A DNA stretch of 64,000 nt. Origin: Isoetes taiwanensis. Lineage: Eukaryota > Streptophyta > Lycopodiopsida > Isoetales > Isoetaceae. Shown one piece after another: positions 1 through 11,713 of the stretch (its first letter is position 1; each line of letters opens with the position of its first letter). The translations under genes and the position numbers were made by a program. A model generated the notes under the pieces. That model was not told the origin of the DNA. It saw nothing but the letters and a program-made list of their open reading frames with translations, and did no database searches. The DNA lies in assembly GCA_021234155.1 (NCBI GenBank), contig JAJEKV010000418.1, positions 1-64,000 on the forward strand. Reading direction: 5' to 3'.

Positions 1-240
1 GCCATTAATATTATGTAACATTATTAAAGCTTAAATCTAATTAAGAATCATATTTTAAACATAAACGATGCAGCCCTCAGTGGTTGGCATGGGGGGGGTT
101 TGGGGGGTTCAATTCGCCATCTTTGTGGAATCCTTTAAGATGAGGTTCAAATAGATTTGCTAGACTAATCTAGCTAATTCCTAGCTTAAAAAATTCGAGT
201 CACCATGTTACTTTTTGAAACTTAGCATAAACTCTTAGTT

Positions 241-562
241 TTGCTATTGGTCCCAAAAACATTGTTCGATACCATTGTGACGTCCCCTACTCATATACGA
301 TGCATGACTGTATACAAACGAAGTTCATCCCCTCGCCCAGCTCCACGGGGTGGACGCCCCTACTCATATTGTATTTTAGCTTTGCTCTTGGTCCCCAAAA
401 ACATTGCTCTGATACCAATGGGCGTCCCTACTCATATCGATGCTCCGCGATCAGATACAAAGGAGTTCATCCCCGTTACCAGCTCCACATGGCGTCCCTA
501 CTCATATACAATGCCGCCTTTGTATACAAAGCGGGAGTTCATCCGCATTACCAGCTCCATCG
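241..562. repeat. Tandem array, four ~70-bp units
   Basis: The motif CGTCCCTACTCATAT or a close variant recurs at about 281, 354, 423 and 493, giving a period of 68-74 bp. Copies 1, 3 and 4 also share GAGTTCATCC-like and CCAGCTCCA segments. Copy 2 instead carries the primer-binding-site-like stretch, and a degenerate version of that stretch precedes copy 1 at 241-280. The array therefore seems to come from repeated duplication of the junction between an LTR and its internal region (inference). Confidence 0.7.
406..417 (-). other. Primer-binding-site-like motif
   Basis: On the minus strand this reads TGGTATCAGAGC, the common plant primer-binding site complementary to the 3' end of initiator methionine tRNA. 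In an intact minus-strand LTR element the 5' LTR would end just to the right, near 419, and the gag-pol region would run left out of the window. No gag or pol is seen in the 400 bases to the left, so this is a relic. Confidence 0.55.
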
Positions 563-2050
563 CGATCTGAGGGCCCTCCACATATCATCGCGGTGACCGT
601 CCCGGAGTCCACAAAGTGGAAAAGTCGAAGGGGTCATTTTATCGTGGCCTACCAGGCTCGCAGGCGTAAATATACGCCGAATAACATAACATCATATATC
701 CACCTCAAGGGTGGCACATCAACATCTCTGATAGACAAAGATCGGCCACAATACAAAGGAAGTTCCTACCCAAGGCTCGGACTCTGGGGATGGCCCGACA
801 AGCTTGGGTCCCTCGAGTTCAAAGGTGCATAATCATGACAATGGATTACCGGGCATAAGAACATGGCTTAGGGTTGTCCACTCCATCCGCCCCCTGTGCA
901 CACTTTGGCAAGAGTAGGTTGAAAAGTGTTGGGACTGACCAGAGTCACGGATGCATAGCCAAAGGGCTATTCCTAGGTTGCATCTCCCCGATTCGATGGG
1001 GGGTGGGGATCACTCCCACCGAGATCTCCATGCTGACCCAAGGTGACTAGAGGGCCACCGCCTTTATTCGACTTGACCCATCGGAAGGTGAACTCCACCC
1101 CACGGGTGTCGGGCCCATGCCTTACCCACACTCGGTGGCAAGCCATTAGACCTAGTCACCGCTGGGATCCCGGTGAGGGGCCTTACACACCGAAGGGATC
1201 GGTCAAGGGTCGAGAACACGAACCTCATTCTAAGCGGGCCTCGCCCCTTCACCCACAAACGGTGGGGGTTCTTGCATACAGGCAATTCTAGTAATGCACT
1301 AAGAGGGACTAGCTAGGAGCATCATCTACTAAGTTTTAAGTCTCTACCCCTTCCCAATACAATGAGTCCACGAGAATACATCATCCATCATATCAACATA
1401 AGTAATAAGAACTAATCTAATTCATAGAGTTAGGTTCTTTAGTTAGAGTCAATCTCAAGATCCGGCTTGGCTACTAAGGGTGATTTAATAGGCTAAATCT
1501 ACTGGTTCGAAGGCTGGAATAAGGTTTAGGCTATTCAATCGACCAAATACCTGATTCGGTTCACTCCTCTCCGATCCCAAGGTCCATGTCTACGTTACGC
1601 CGGGGATGCGGTCGGAAGGATGATCGACAAGTCAGCGCACGCAGATCGTGGAGTTGGAATTGACTCCTCGTGCACGCGAATCTCGGACTCGGAAGGTCCG
1701 TGGGCAAAAAGGAAAGTTAGGGTTTGGTGCCTGGCGTAGGCTATCAGTTAGGTTTAGGGTTTCCACGACCTTTGGTCTACCTTTTAATGGGTTAGTTAGT
1801 CTGCGCGCGACATTGCTAAGTGTGCGCACCATTGCAAGTTACTCCCTAGGGCTTGGCTTGTTTGTCACGCTTCTACAGACACGCCGATTGAATGGCTAGC
1901 GGTAATGCGACGTGTGATTAACGATCGGATATACGCCTTTGAGACCGTACATTGTACTAGAACGCCGCCAGCCTGAAGTTTGTTTACGGCCGAGGCGTTG
2001 TTGACTCGCCACACAAACACCCTCATGAACCTCAAAAGGGGTTGTTTGTG
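563..2050 (-). mobile_element. GC-richer retroelement-like segment, possible LTR
   Basis: This stretch is visibly richer in G, C and CpG than the AT-rich DNA to its right and contains no open frame resembling a known protein. It directly abuts a minus-strand primer-binding-site motif, so it is best read as LTR or untranslated retroelement sequence. I could not identify matching LTR ends (TG..CA) or a second LTR copy in the window. The call rests on position and composition only. Confidence 0.3.
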
Positions 2051-3400
2051 AAACCATTAGTCAGGTATGGAAAGAGTACCAGTACTACTATGGACATTCT
2101 GATCGATTAGACGAAAGATACAAAATCCACTTTGAAACACATGAGGAAGCTACATATGTCCTTTCTCTTGGACCGATATTAGGCTGACAGGCAATTGCTT
2201 GTCATGGAGCTCATTCCATGGCTTAATGGATTCAAAATGGCTGAAGATGGTATAGTTTATGTGAAAGAGCATCCAATGACTAATGCGGCCAGATAGCATA
2301 CAGGCGAGGTGGAACAGATTTTCTTTGGCAAACTATGGCAGCAACTTGGGTGCCTCCTCTTGCCTAAATTTGGTCAATATCTCGGAGCAAGGAATGGAGA
2401 AACCGCCATCATTATTGGCCTCTCGACCTAGCCATTGTTGGTATTGGACTTTTGGTACGATGTACAAATTCAAATGTTATGAATATATGTATCAAAGTTT
2501 TTGTTCATTGCAAGTACTCTGTTTTCTTGTCTTTCTTATTGGTACAATTATGAGTGTGTATACATAATTAAGTGATCTTCATTTTGCTTTGTAGATGAAT
2601 GACAAAAGACTATTAAGAAACTAAGAGATAGAGTTCTCACCGCACCCGGAGGTAATATAAACCAACACAAGCCGCAAGTATCATAGGGGTTGGGGACCGA
2701 TTATCGCCTCTATCACGCCGGGTTTCGAACTTTGGGAAAAGGTTGTGCATATTGAAAATTATGAGGAACGAAAGCAACCATGAAATGTATATTGGCAGCA
2801 AATCACTTTAACGCGTACAACCCTTTGGGAAGGCACGGTCCTGGAAGATGCAGCCATGTAGGATGGAAAGGTTTTGCGGTGGCACGTGCTATAGAAACCG
2901 CATGGACTATGCTTTAGAGGATATCTCTTGACCTCTTGGCGGGCTGGAAGACATGATGCAATAGTCATAAGATATCAGGCTCCCGATATTTTGAAGCTTG
3001 GTCATGAATTATGAGCCATGCTCATTTTGGTGTGTTGTATTTATGTCCACAATATAAATATATCAACCATTTGTACATGAAAACCTGTCCATTTCTTATC
3101 TTTGCCATGATCAAAACTATTTTTAATGTTTATGCAATTCAACTTTCTTATGTTCAATTCTAATCAACTTATGTACATCTTATGTACATTGATGTACATA
3201 ATGCACTTCAAGTAGTCCAGTTCTTGGGTTCTTATCTTTATATGAACAAAATATTACAATATTTTCCGAAAGTACCACAGATCCGACTTAGTCCATGTCA
3301 TCCGCAATTCTTTGGAAGTTGTGATAACAATGTCTCATGGACTTCATCCGGCAAAGTGAAATCAGACTTGCCCCTTCAGCCTTTGTGTTTTACTTTATTG
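2051..3400. other. No recognisable gene
   Basis: Short open frames occur on both strands but none resembles a known protein. The right end (about 3160-3200) has several TGTACAT motifs like those concentrated at 5.2-5.4 kb. I see no promoter, RNA gene or clear element boundary here. Confidence 0.4.
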
Positions 3401-3408
3401 AATGAGAT

Positions 3409-6331
3409 TCAACCCCAATCACGATTAAAGGGTACCAAAACATTCTTAGTAGGAAGCAATTTATACTTCCTATTGTGGCGGCACGGGGTTAGTTCATAAT
3501 ATTGTCCTTCAATGACACTAGTGCCAGCAAAGTATTCATTTCCATAGTCATCAATTGAATCTTCTTCCAATGCATGCTTTTCCACGGGTGCGCATGAGAA
3601 CATAGTATGAAACACCTTCCTCATTAATGCGGCCGCAAAAAGACACAAATACATCGAAAATTTCACGGTGTCATCTAAAACCAGCCTCATCTTCTGCATA
3701 CAAAACTTCCACATCATTTTCACCTTCACCACGAGGCAATATGATCGTGGGCTCCAAACTTTTAGAGACCATTCTCCACAATGTTTAATGTTCTCACAAT
3801 TCAACCAATTGAAAGTTCATGCAAGCATCACAAAAGCACGGTAGGAGTGCGCATAGCAACTTTGTTGGATCTGCTTTGGGTTTATAGTTGACACAAAATG
3901 TATCTGCTGATTGAAAATTGTAAAGTCTTGCAATTGAATACTTTGCTGTTCACATCTGTTTTCCAACCTCCCAAAACACCCTTTCACAATCCAGATTCCT
4001 TGGCCCTTAAAGCGCACACATTTGTTCACTGTCGCTGGCATGCCATTTTGTTTTCTCACCTTTCCTCTCAAGCCACAACTTTGCTATACCAGCCTACGCC
4101 ATCATGTGCCTTTCCCATGGCAGATCAAAGAAATTCCATATCACTCGAATTTTATTTTCAACATGGTATCTATCCTGATTCCATACCATGCGGTCTTGAT
4201 TTGAATTGAGATGCACAACCATCGACCACACATAATGAAGGTTTATGTGTCCACCTCCATTATTCTTAAAGCCACCCCAAATGTAATTTAAAACCATGTT
4301 GCACAAAATGAGTGTCATGCTTCCCGTCATCACGAAACATAGAAATGCACTTTTTTTTTTAAGCTTACCTTCTATTTTCATCATTGAAATATGGACCAAA
4401 ATACTAATTTGTCGGGATTCCAATGCTTTCGGATTGCACTACGTTTCCTGGTTGCAAAGTCAACACGGACAACAACACACTATTATCGGGGGAGTTTCTC
4501 AACACATCTTTTAAAAACTGCTTTCTGCCCGGTGTAACGTAAAGTTATGATCTCAAACTTAGCAAGCTGAATTTTCATGTTCTTTAACAAAACAGATGCT
4601 TTGTCATTCGGGATCAACTAATCTAAGCCTTACGGATGTACCTTTTTGGATGGCTCATTGACATATGCATATACTTGCCGGTCGACATTCTGAATTCCAT
4701 CTTCCTCGTTTGGACAAATGTCTAATTTCTTCCTCCACATTCATCACATTCTACCTTTGATGCATTTTAGTTTATGCCATTCACCCGTCACATATTTCTC
4801 CATAAGCTGTTGACCTCCACAAGATACTAACATTATCAAAAGTCTTCTTGTTTGCTTGACATACTCCATTGTTTTGGTGGCATGCCGGACAACTGCAACA
4901 ACAAGTGCAATTAACATGTAGGGATCTCCTCATATCATTGAAGGCCTTTAAATGCGGATATCGCTTGCTCATGTTTGATACAACAACATGTGTTTCTCTC
5001 CTTCAATTTCCTTATGCAATCAGGTTTGGATACTTAAACTGACCGGCGAATTTTTGGTATCGGGGTTACGATATACAAACTGTTGATAAAGCCTCGGTGC
5101 AATAACAAAAGCATTAAAGACCATGTTAGCAAAATGATGTCGACGGCTTGGATGCCAAAAGAGTATTGAACTATACAATTGTACATTTAATGTATGTTCT
5201 ATGTACATAAAATGTCCATCCAACAGGTTCAGCGATGCATTCTTGTACATCTAATGTACATCTAATGTTATCGGTACATCTAATGTACAGACCAAAGCAG
5301 TTCCAACTTGTACATTCTTTGTACATTTAATGTACATCCAATGTACATCTAGTGTACATCTAATTAATGTTACAATATTAGTACATCATTAATGTTACAA
5401 TATTAGTACATCTAATGTACATATGTATGATTTGTTTGGCTTCATTACATGAAGGTACACTAAAATGTAAAATGATGTAATTTTGATATTCAAGTACATG
5501 TAAATGTCTGTTTGCATGGACATGTAAGTGTTAATGGAAACAATGTAAACAATGCATAAATGTAAACAATGTAAAATGCAATACATTTCATGAAAACCAT
5601 GTGTATTCATTAACAGTCACTTTCGGAACGAGAACTAGAATGTGCAAAAGAAAGTCATGAAAAGAATTTTTGGAAGAAAAAATAATCTCCAAACTGAATT
5701 GATTCAATTACAAAGCAAACTGTGAGATATCAAGGTATTGTATTGCTCGTGTTCTCCTCTTTCATGACATCTCTAACCTTTAGTGAAACTTTTGGTATTA
5801 TCAAGCCAAAATTCACGAACGACATTTGATTGAATCATCGATTCTATTTGATCTTGGCATCCTTCCCGCTTAAAGCCCATATATTTGCTCCACTTAATGA
5901 CATTATCTTCCTTCTTGCTGCGGCTTTGGATAAATTTCTTGGCTGTATCTTTAGCAATTTTGAAGAAACATTCTTGTTTATATCTCCTTTTTTTTCCAAC
6001 AATCATTGATAACATTGAATGTTTTGCGGTAATTTATCTTTGCTATTTATTCTTTACTTCTTGAAGCCCATCTTTCAAGTTTGATCATTGATTTCATAAC
6101 AATAACCGGAAGGATTTCCAATTCTGAGTTCGAAAAAAAGAAAAAAGCGTCATCTTGCAACAAGCGAGCACAAAAAACTAATCTTTGCGAATGGCGTTTG
6201 CCAATCGAGGATACAATTCACCCGACCTGTCAACACGCTGCTTTATTTGTTTTGTGGCATAACATCAAGCCAGTAATAGGCATACTTGCGCTTAGAACCA
6301 CCACTTCCATTGGAATTCTCACCCTCCATGA
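3409..6331 (-). pseudogene. Decayed, unrecognised Cys-rich protein, probably transposon-borne
   Basis: A series of minus-strand frames reads like one protein broken by stops and frameshifts. The order is: a start MEGENSNGSGGSKRKYAYYW at 6331; a Lys-rich segment containing WSKYMGFKREGCQDQIESM (5773-6015); a segment with SILFWHPSRRHHFANMVFNA (5020-5250); a Cys cluster with CTCCCSCPACHQNNGVCQ (4781-4972); a short VECDECGG-like piece near 4740; a segment with YIWGGFKNNGGGHINLHYVW (4094-4423); one with VRFKGQGIWIVKGCFGRLEN (3817-4071); and a C-terminal piece ending at 3409. Each has amino-acid composition typical of coding sequence, unlike the opposite strand. I do not recognise the family. The absence of introns with splice signals and the setting suggest an old transposon, but a dead cellular gene is possible. 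Confidence 0.5.
5175..5440. repeat. TGTACAT-rich degenerate tandem repeat
   Basis: The palindromic hexamer TGTACA recurs about a dozen times, often as TGTACATCTAA with 11-13 base spacing, and interrupts the minus-strand decayed coding region. A 30-base block containing TTAATGTTACAATATTAG is also repeated at about 5366-5420. Isolated TGTACAT copies also occur near 3160-3200, 6560 and 8470. Confidence 0.7.
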
Positions 6332-6529
6332 GCAGTTGAAATTGATTTGTATTTCTTGTAGTTTGGTATGTGTTTGCTTACGGAATTCGTTCGGTGTGCC
6401 GATCTGAAAGGGGGGAATTTGGAAAGGAGGGACGGATCCATTCGAATGGGTTGGAATTGGTTCAGTGAATTGAGTGGTTAACCAAAATTTCGGGGGGCTT
6501 TAATGAGGATGATCTTGCAATCATTGTAA

Positions 6530-6877
6530 ACCCTACATAAAAGCGACAAACCGGACTATCTTGATGTACATCTAAAATGTACCCCAAAAAAGCTAAATTC
6601 GTCCTTCAATTCAAGACGATGTAATACACCCTTTCATGCTTTTACCCCTACAGAAGATGACATCGAAAAACTATTACCTAATCGAGGAGAAACCACTACC
6701 CAGTGTACTTTTGCTAAGTATACTTTGAAAACCCATACCACAAAGAAAACATTTGCTAAAGAACTTGATCATTTGGTTTCATACAATGGTTTATTAATGG
6801 CAACCACACTTCTACATCTTGGTTGCCCTTTAGATCCTACTTTTTTTGCTAATAATTGTTTTGTATATTGTACATAA
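6530..6877 (+). pseudogene. Unrecognised open frame without ATG
   Basis: A 116-codon open frame runs from just after a stop at 6527 to TAA at 6875-6877. It contains FTPTEDDIEKLLPNRGETTT and later LVSYNGLLMATTLLHLGCPL. It has no in-frame ATG near its beginning. Composition looks protein-like, and a further piece follows at 6944-7062 containing QAFYKLYGLKARMRDNY. No known domain is recognised. It may be a piece of the same or a neighbouring transposon in the opposite orientation to the decayed protein at 3.4-6.3 kb. Confidence 0.35.
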
Positions 6878-6943
6878 TAATAAACAAATGCTATCCAACC
6901 ACACTCTCAAAATCTATTTAACTACTACACAAAATTATTTGTC

Positions 6944-7230
6944 TTGAAACCGGTGATCAACAAGCTTTTTACAAGTTGTATGGTTTGAAAGCTAGGATGA
7001 GAGATAACTATAGAGTTGGAATGGAAATAAGATTTGGAAATTGCTCAACATTTCATTTTTAGTATATTTACAAGACAAACCTTAGACATAATGAATGTTT
7101 TTAATCTCTTATCTGATCCACTTACACTTGGGAGGTTGGCTAGTGATGTTCAGCATCATTGGTGGAAACATTACCAGCCATTATCAGCCTCTCTTTCCAT
7201 CTTTAGGAGGAACACACCATGTTAATCAAT
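6944..7230 (+). pseudogene. Unrecognised coding-like fragments
   Basis: Two short plus-strand frames follow the open frame at 6530-6877. The first (6944-7062) contains GDQQAFYKLYGLKARMRDNY and then MEIRFGNCSTFHF. The second (about 7091-7225) contains MNVFNLLSDPLTLGRLASDV and HHWWKHYQPLS. They may be later parts of the same decayed protein. No family is recognised. Confidence 0.25.
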
Positions 7231-7600
7231 CGCCTTCTTTGTTATCCTTTGTGATGGTAACTCCAACTCAACAACAAATGGTTTTAGCGAAGAATATGGT
7301 CCTCGAAGCATATTCTTGCATTTTCTTTGACCCTTGATATATAGGGCATGAAGAGGTCACATTTGTCTAGGATTCCGATTTGCACGAAACCTATATTTAA
7401 TTTACTAGATCAAATCCCAGTAGGTTCAAAATTTTAATCTAAACAAATAACCATCAAGAGGCTTTTGAATACTGTTTGATTTTGCTTCAACCAAATATAA
7501 TCCATTATATTTCGGGCACATACCTTCAAAGAAAAAATTTTGGCTTGCTCCATCTACCATTTCTCATGCCGAAAAGCAAGCCCCATGGCCTTTCGACCAG

Positions 7601-7708
7601 TTTAGAGCATGAAAAAACATTCCAACCGCAAGATCATTCTCTTGCCCTAAATTAGTTTGGAGCATGAAAAAACATTCCGAACTGCAAGATCATGCTCTTA
7701 CCCTAAAA
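7601..7708. repeat. Tandem duplication, 55-bp unit
   Basis: The sequence AGCATGAAAAAACATTCC followed by a CAAGATCAT..CTCTT block occurs at 7606 and again at 7661 with a few substitutions. No gene is associated with it. Confidence 0.75.
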
Positions 7709-9070
7709 AATTTTTTTGTGCTTGTTTTAATGCACAAAGTCTCTGGATATGCACATAGAAATGCAAACCGACAAACGTCAAATGAGCTGTGCAGAATCGT
7801 AAGGCCAAAATCGGTTGATTTGTTTTTGGCATCAATTTATCTCAAATCCCCTCAGAATATGAGAAACAATCTACTATTTCCTACAATCATTTAAAGGCAA
7901 TATGTGCAAGGCCACATCTTTTGATAAAAGATTCCATGTCGGTTTTCATGCCAAAGTGATCGATTTATGATGAGCCAAAAATCACTGTTATTGTGTCGCT
8001 AACATACAACAGAGCACTCAAAAAAGTGGGTTTTGCATATTTCACATAGTTTTGGCAAAATCGGTAGTGCGGCAGAAATCTTCCCCTTCTAAATTATTTT
8101 GCCATTTTCGGCTGCAGTAATCATCCCACCCTAGGGCCTAGTCTTGAATTGCCGTGAGCGTAATGCTCGAAGCAAAATAGGATGCCTTGAAGGCAAGAAA
8201 GTATCTCTTTAAAATAAACAGATTTAAGAGGTGATTTCCTAAACACACTATTGCCGGTGCATAATGCGATACCGGGGCAAGCATCGGACTCCGCTTTGCA
8301 TCCCTAAATCGCATAAAATGCCGATCCTATTAACCGCTAAAAAGAATGTAACTATTCGCCATAGCCACAAAGAAGCAATAGTTAGGCAAGACTGGCACAT
8401 CTTTTGAACTGGGTAATGAAGAAATCGCGCAGTGCATTCATGAAGAAATCGCGGCATTCATGAAGACCGTACATCTTGAAGACTAGTACATCTTATGAAG
8501 AAATCGGGTGCATTCATGAAGACCGGTGCATCTATCAATTTGTTACAAAACCTTCGATACGCTGAATGAGCCATCACCAGAAATGAAGCCCTCAGATTTT
8601 AAGAAAAATCACAAGGAAACCTCAAAACAAAAAATCTCGCATGTTTTGAATCTGTTTCTAAAAGATTGTGATGTCTAAGACTTTACCTTCGGATCAAACA
8701 AGAAAGAAACTAAAGTGAGCTCATGAGGATAAAGCGCCGGAGAGCTTTTGAAGACTCTTCCTAAAGGGATTCCTCCTAATGTGACGACCTTCTTTTCTAT
8801 TTTGTCTAACGGGACTCAATCCCAAAAATTTGCTTGTAATGGGAAGAAGTTTCCAAAATAGAACATTTGTAAGAAAATTTATTCAATAATAGAGCATTTC
8901 GGAGAACATTTTTCCAAAAATAGCGATTAACAGCACAACATTAACGACCTTCCAGATACAAAAATTTACCGCGAAACGCCCCATTGTTCGAGATTCTCAT
9001 TCCTCAATCATGTTTGGGCTTATAAATCCATCGCCCAATGCCTGAACATTCTGAATTCGCGTTAGATTCT
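7709..9070. other. No recognisable gene
   Basis: AT-rich non-coding DNA. At 8395-8540 short degenerate repeats of GAAGAAATCG and GCATTCATGAAGA occur four or five times with 20-45 base spacing. Otherwise I see no coding or RNA feature. Confidence 0.4.
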
Positions 9071-9074
9071 TCAA

Positions 9075-9831
9075 TTAAGCTCGTGAGTCGGCTGAAGGTC
9101 CGGGTTTGAATCGTCGAGAAAACGTGATCTTTGCCGGTAATCTTGCGGTCGCATGACGGTATAGTGCCGGATGGAAGAAGGTCATGTTGATGGCACGGAG
9201 GATGGCAACATTATGTTGATGAGGTATCGATGAAACTTGGATGGCTATAGGATGGCATGTCGGAAAAACCACCCAAATTATGTCTGGATAGAAACCCGCA
9301 TCCGTTGCAGATACTCTGAGGCATCGAGGGTAAACACCGCGAGGCAAATTCTTCCCTTCTGCGATGCAGTAAAAACAACAAACGGTCGTCTGTGTTGACT
9401 GATGCAATTGGTATCGAAGAAGCAGATAACGAACATATGGCGGTCTTCTTTGATTTCATGGCTTTCTTTTTGTTGGAGACCTAACTTCTTCACCGGTAAA
9501 CCCACATACCACCTCCTCCACAAAGCCCTTATCCCTGCCTCCGACACGTATCTTCTTGCAAAGGATTAGAGCCCTATGTCTCCTCATATCATAGCCCACC
9601 TCGACACAAAAAATCAATATGCAACACATCCATATCACCACACAAGGGTTGTCCAAGGATCCAATTGTTTATAGAGCTATTATTAATATCAAGGACCGAC
9701 TTAAAGCTTATGTTGCAAAATCCCATTTCCCAAACATCTGGTGTCATGCGATTCCGATCGCAAACAATCTCCAATCGCTAAATCAGCATCTTGGCGGGGA
9801 GTTGGCTTTGGATAATCCATTGCCCCAGTGA
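9075..9831. other. Open frames of doubtful meaning
   Basis: Overlapping minus-strand frames of 60-110 codons cover 9075-9774, and a plus-strand frame of 70 codons lies at 9619-9831. None resembles a known protein and neighbouring frames do not join into a consistent protein, so I treat them as chance open frames in a moderately GC-rich stretch. Confidence 0.3.
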
Positions 9832-9921
9832 TTATAAAGTCCACTATTTGAGATTGGAGATTATTGATCCATGGTGATAATTGCCTCCCACTGTAGGGAG
9901 GTAGCCCTCTACTCTCTCGAT

Positions 9922-9975
9922 GATGATTATGGCGGATAACCCTCTCCGGCCTCAGGGTTATCCGCTATAATCATC
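9922..9975. other. Strong hairpin, 22-bp stem
   Basis: The arm at 9922-9943 (GATGATTATGGCGGATAACC plus CT) pairs with 9954-9975 with one mismatch, around a 10-base loop. The arm motif GGGTTATCC appears again just outside at about 9987-9995. There is no T-tract and no adjacent gene, so it is not a terminator in any obvious sense. Confidence 0.8.
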
Positions 9976-10620
9976 TCAGAAGGAGGGTTATCCTCCTTCA
10001 AAGTGCCTGTTACAAGATTCCACCCCTTCAAGAACCATGGGCTCCTGCCAAACGCTAACATTTGTAATGTGAAGGTCTACCTGTTTCCAAACAGTAGTGG
10101 GCCGCTTATTTCAGCACTTAACTATCAACAGTGTTTTTCTTAACATACCAGGATCGACATACAATGGGACCGAAGATTATGGATGGTGAATTCTTGAAAT
10201 TTAGCTTAAATTTTGAATTTACAAACCGCATTTCAAAATCATAATAACGGTTAATCGGGATTTCAAGACAATTGTTGTTGCCTTTCTATAGAGATTTTTA
10301 GAGGAGTCCATTTGCCAGGACTCTTTAAATGGCAAGAAATGTCTTATGTTTTGCATTTACTGCCTTAATTTTTTTGAACAAAAAAAGTAGAATAAAGAAA
10401 TTCTCAAGATTATCATGATAACTCTTAATGGTTATTGTGATAATCTTTAGAATATTCTAAGATAACTCTGATTATAGGTTTTAATCCTAATTAGATCTAA
10501 CAAATCCAACTTGATTTATCGATTGTAAAACTTCGAAGCCCCATGGTTTCGGATGCATATGGGTTTGAGATGCCAAACAACTCACAAATCCACATTGGAG
10601 AAATGCATAAGGGCACAAAT

Positions 10621-10700
10621 GATAGAATTTTTGATAAGGGAAAGCTGTCCATTATGCATAAGACTTAATGGACAGCTTATGCTCTTATCCAAAATCTATC
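10621..10700. other. Imperfect palindrome of about 80 bases
   Basis: The outer arms start GATAGAATTTTTGATAAG and end CTTATCC..AAATCTATC. The inner arms AAGCTGTCCATTA and TAATGGACAGCTT pair perfectly around a loop of about 10 bases. The size fits a small hairpin RNA or a very short foldback element. No duplicate copy was found in the window. Confidence 0.65.
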
Positions 10701-11095
10701 GACTTTTCCAGCATCAGAGTCATTAGGCTCTAAAATCAAAATCATGACTAAAATCCTTTGGTTTGCATTTTATGGCATGCATTCTTGCAAAGACTTTTCT
10801 CTTTAAATGAAGTTGTTCTCACCACTGTTGAGCATTTTTCTTTGGGATTTTCCTCAGTGGTTGCCTCAAACAGCTTTGAGTTGAACCAACGAGTTGAAGG
10901 TTTTGCAGGGAACACCTTCAGAGTTGTACTTTTATAAATCAAGTTTATAACACCGTACATGTACAAATCTTGAGTTGATATTCGTGATACATCCTTGAAA
11001 CTACCGCCAAGCTGGAGCCACGGGAGCGGTGGAAGACCTATGAGTTGGCCAGCCAGTATTAGCCGGACATGGAAGGAACAAGTCGGGACTGGATT

Positions 11096-11447
11096 TCACA
11101 TTGTTTGACGATGTCTAACTGTTAAAGAGATTAAGTTTAGGAAAATGAAAGGTCTAGGAACCAAGGAATCAATTTGGCATTGAAATATGCATAAAAGGTC
11201 TGGGAATCCAAAAATATAGGCCTCTTGACTTGCGGTCGGCGTCATCAATGCAAGAAGACTCGAGTTCCACATAAGCATAGTAAGGAACCATATAGATGCA
11301 TAAAAGTGCGTGTGTATAGTCTTTGCTCCAGGTGTATCTTATGAATTGATTCAGCGACATATAGCGGTCATACATAGATAAGAAATCAAACATCTCGGAG
11401 AACATGCGGGTCACTTCTGCGAGAAAGCTTGGTAGACTTGACTTCAT
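11096..11447 (-). CDS. Unrecognised open frame beside LINE 3' end
   Basis: Two overlapping minus-strand frames (11169-11447 and 11096-11278) cover this stretch. The first has a protein-like composition with SFLAEVTRMFSEMFDFLSMY and YTHALLCIYMVPYYAYVELE. I do not recognise a family. It lies directly downstream, in the minus direction, of the L1 LINE carboxy-terminus. It could be 3' sequence of that LINE family or an exon of a gene into which the LINE inserted. Confidence 0.2.
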
Positions 11448-11713
11448 GTCTATGTCAGTTGAGATGTGTTAATCTTTGCTCAAAAAGGGCACAAGTTCTT
11501 GGCTTGCATCATTCTTGATGTCATCCATGTCTCCAAGGCTTTCTTTACACACTCTCAAGTATGCTAGAATCATCACAAAAAATAGAGTTAGAATTAATAA
11601 CACATAAATTAGAGACAAATAAATCAAAAGCCCCCTAAAGACACCAATTGAATCCCACTTCTGTTATATTTGTCGTAATTTCCTTTTTGTGGTTATTCTT
11701 GATAGATTCAATG

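Noticed and set aside
1043-1291. Open frames on both strands in the GC-rich left region
   Set aside because: GC-rich DNA has few chance stops; both strands are open and neither resembles a protein.
563-2050. Organelle DNA insertion as the source of the GC-rich block
   Set aside because: No recognisable plastid or mitochondrial gene sequence was seen there.
5175-5440. CRISPR-like array at the TGTACAT repeats
   Set aside because: Units are short, degenerate and without unique spacers, and the window is eukaryotic.
6081-6407. 108-codon plus-strand open frame
   Set aside because: The opposite strand gives the better protein-like start (MEGENSNGSGG..), so this is its shadow.
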